This document shows, in pieces, positions 5,350-5,650 of a DNA stretch of 5,650 nt. Position numbers and translations under genes: made by a program. This stretch comes from Candidatus Limimorpha equi. GTDB taxonomy: Bacteria; Bacteroidota; Bacteroidia; Bacteroidales; F082. Where the stretch lies: positions 1 to 5,650 of the forward strand of contig JAGHSL010000436.1 in NCBI GenBank assembly GCA_018065885.1, given 5' to 3'. Numbering within the stretch: the stretch's first letter is position 1; every line of letters starts with the position of its first letter. Under the pieces are notes generated by a model, which saw only the letters and a list, made by a program, of their open reading frames with translations, searched no databases and was not told the origin of the DNA.

Positions 5350-5650
5350 GTCTTTATTGTTTTTTCTAAAGGTTCAACAAATCTGTCGATGTTGCCAGCC
5401 CCCATTGTGACAAGGAGTTCAGGGCGTTTGCTTTCGATGAGGCTTATCAGGTCTTCTCTTGGGCAGACCATTTTGGCACTCAGATTGATTTTTTCCAATA
5501 AGGCTTGCGAGGTGATGCCTTCGATGGGCAGCTCGCGGGCCGGGTAGATGTCGAGTAAAATCAGTTCGTCGGCCATTGCCAGTGTGCTGGCAAACTCTTC
5601 CATGAAATCGCGTGTACGAGTGAAAAGGTGTGGTTGGAAGATGAGCGTGA
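5343..5650 (-). CDS. murC: UDP-N-acetylmuramate-L-alanine ligase MurC, C-terminal part only
   Basis: MurC is the cytoplasmic ATP-dependent ligase that adds L-alanine to UDP-MurNAc, the first amino acid step of peptidoglycan stem peptide synthesis. Only the last 101 residues lie in the window; the gene runs off the right edge, and the ATG at 5603 is internal. The visible part is the C-terminal Mur ligase domain. It starts with TLIFQPHLFTRTRDF, the counterpart of the FQPHRFTRTRDL segment specific to MurC among Mur ligases, followed by LLDIYPARELPIEGITS and VTMGAGNIDRF near the end. The TAA stop (5345-5343) overlaps the ftsQ start as ATGGTAA, suggesting translational coupling. Gene order agrees with the dcw cluster of Bacteroidota. 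Confidence 0.95.
   Translation of the reverse strand, partial: TLIFQPHLFTRTRDFMEEFASTLAMADELILLDIYPARELPIEGITSQALLEKINLSAKMVCPREDLISLIESKRPELLVTMGAGNIDRFVEPLEKTIKTW
5350..5370 (-). promoter_or_regulatory. A-rich translation initiation region of ftsQ, inside murC
   Basis: The bases before the ftsQ ATG end in AGAAAAAACAATAAAGAC on the minus strand. They are A-rich with no Shine-Dalgarno site, and lie within the 3' coding end of murC. The last bases match the ftsA leader (AATAAAGNCATG). Confidence 0.45.

Overview
The window looks like a chromosomal segment from a member of the Bacteroidota, most likely order Bacteroidales. The evidence is the murC-ftsQ-ftsA-ftsZ gene order, the protein sequences (FtsA with an ICTGCSI segment, FtsZ with a long linker and a tail ending FLHDNVD), A-rich leaders without Shine-Dalgarno sites before ftsQ and ftsA, and a PD-(D/E)XK-type AAA-ATPase-like gene of the kind often multicopy in this group. 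The species cannot be named from this sequence alone.

Layout. Bases 1-692 (+) hold the 3' end of a gene for a predicted ATPase with a C-terminal PD-(D/E)XK nuclease-like domain; its start lies upstream of the window. Bases 693-1442 have no credible gene and are filled mostly by a composite, AT-rich repeat. Two head-to-tail copies (702-950 and 1050-1340) are separated by shorter, degenerate pieces of the same motif. Each copy is modular: 9-nt periodic ACAGATTNN units, small perfect hairpins, an 11-nt AAATTTACTCT array, and a CCGCC/GGCGG hairpin followed by a T run. Copy 2 also carries a 57-bp two-hairpin module. A strong hairpin at 1388-1418 closes the minus-strand operon.

Bases 1443-5650 (-) are the distal part of the division and cell wall (dcw) cluster, transcribed right to left: murC (3' part only), ftsQ, ftsA, ftsZ. 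murC and ftsQ overlap by 7 bases, ftsQ and ftsA are 4 bases apart, and ftsA and ftsZ are 51 bases apart, so one transcript is likely. MurC ligates L-alanine to UDP-MurNAc in peptidoglycan precursor synthesis. FtsQ is the bitopic divisome scaffold, FtsA the actin-like membrane anchor, and FtsZ the tubulin-like GTPase that forms the Z-ring.

The genes are conventional. The unusual part is the repeat between the two convergent transcription units. I see no sign of a defence system, CRISPR array, RNA gene or complete mobile element.
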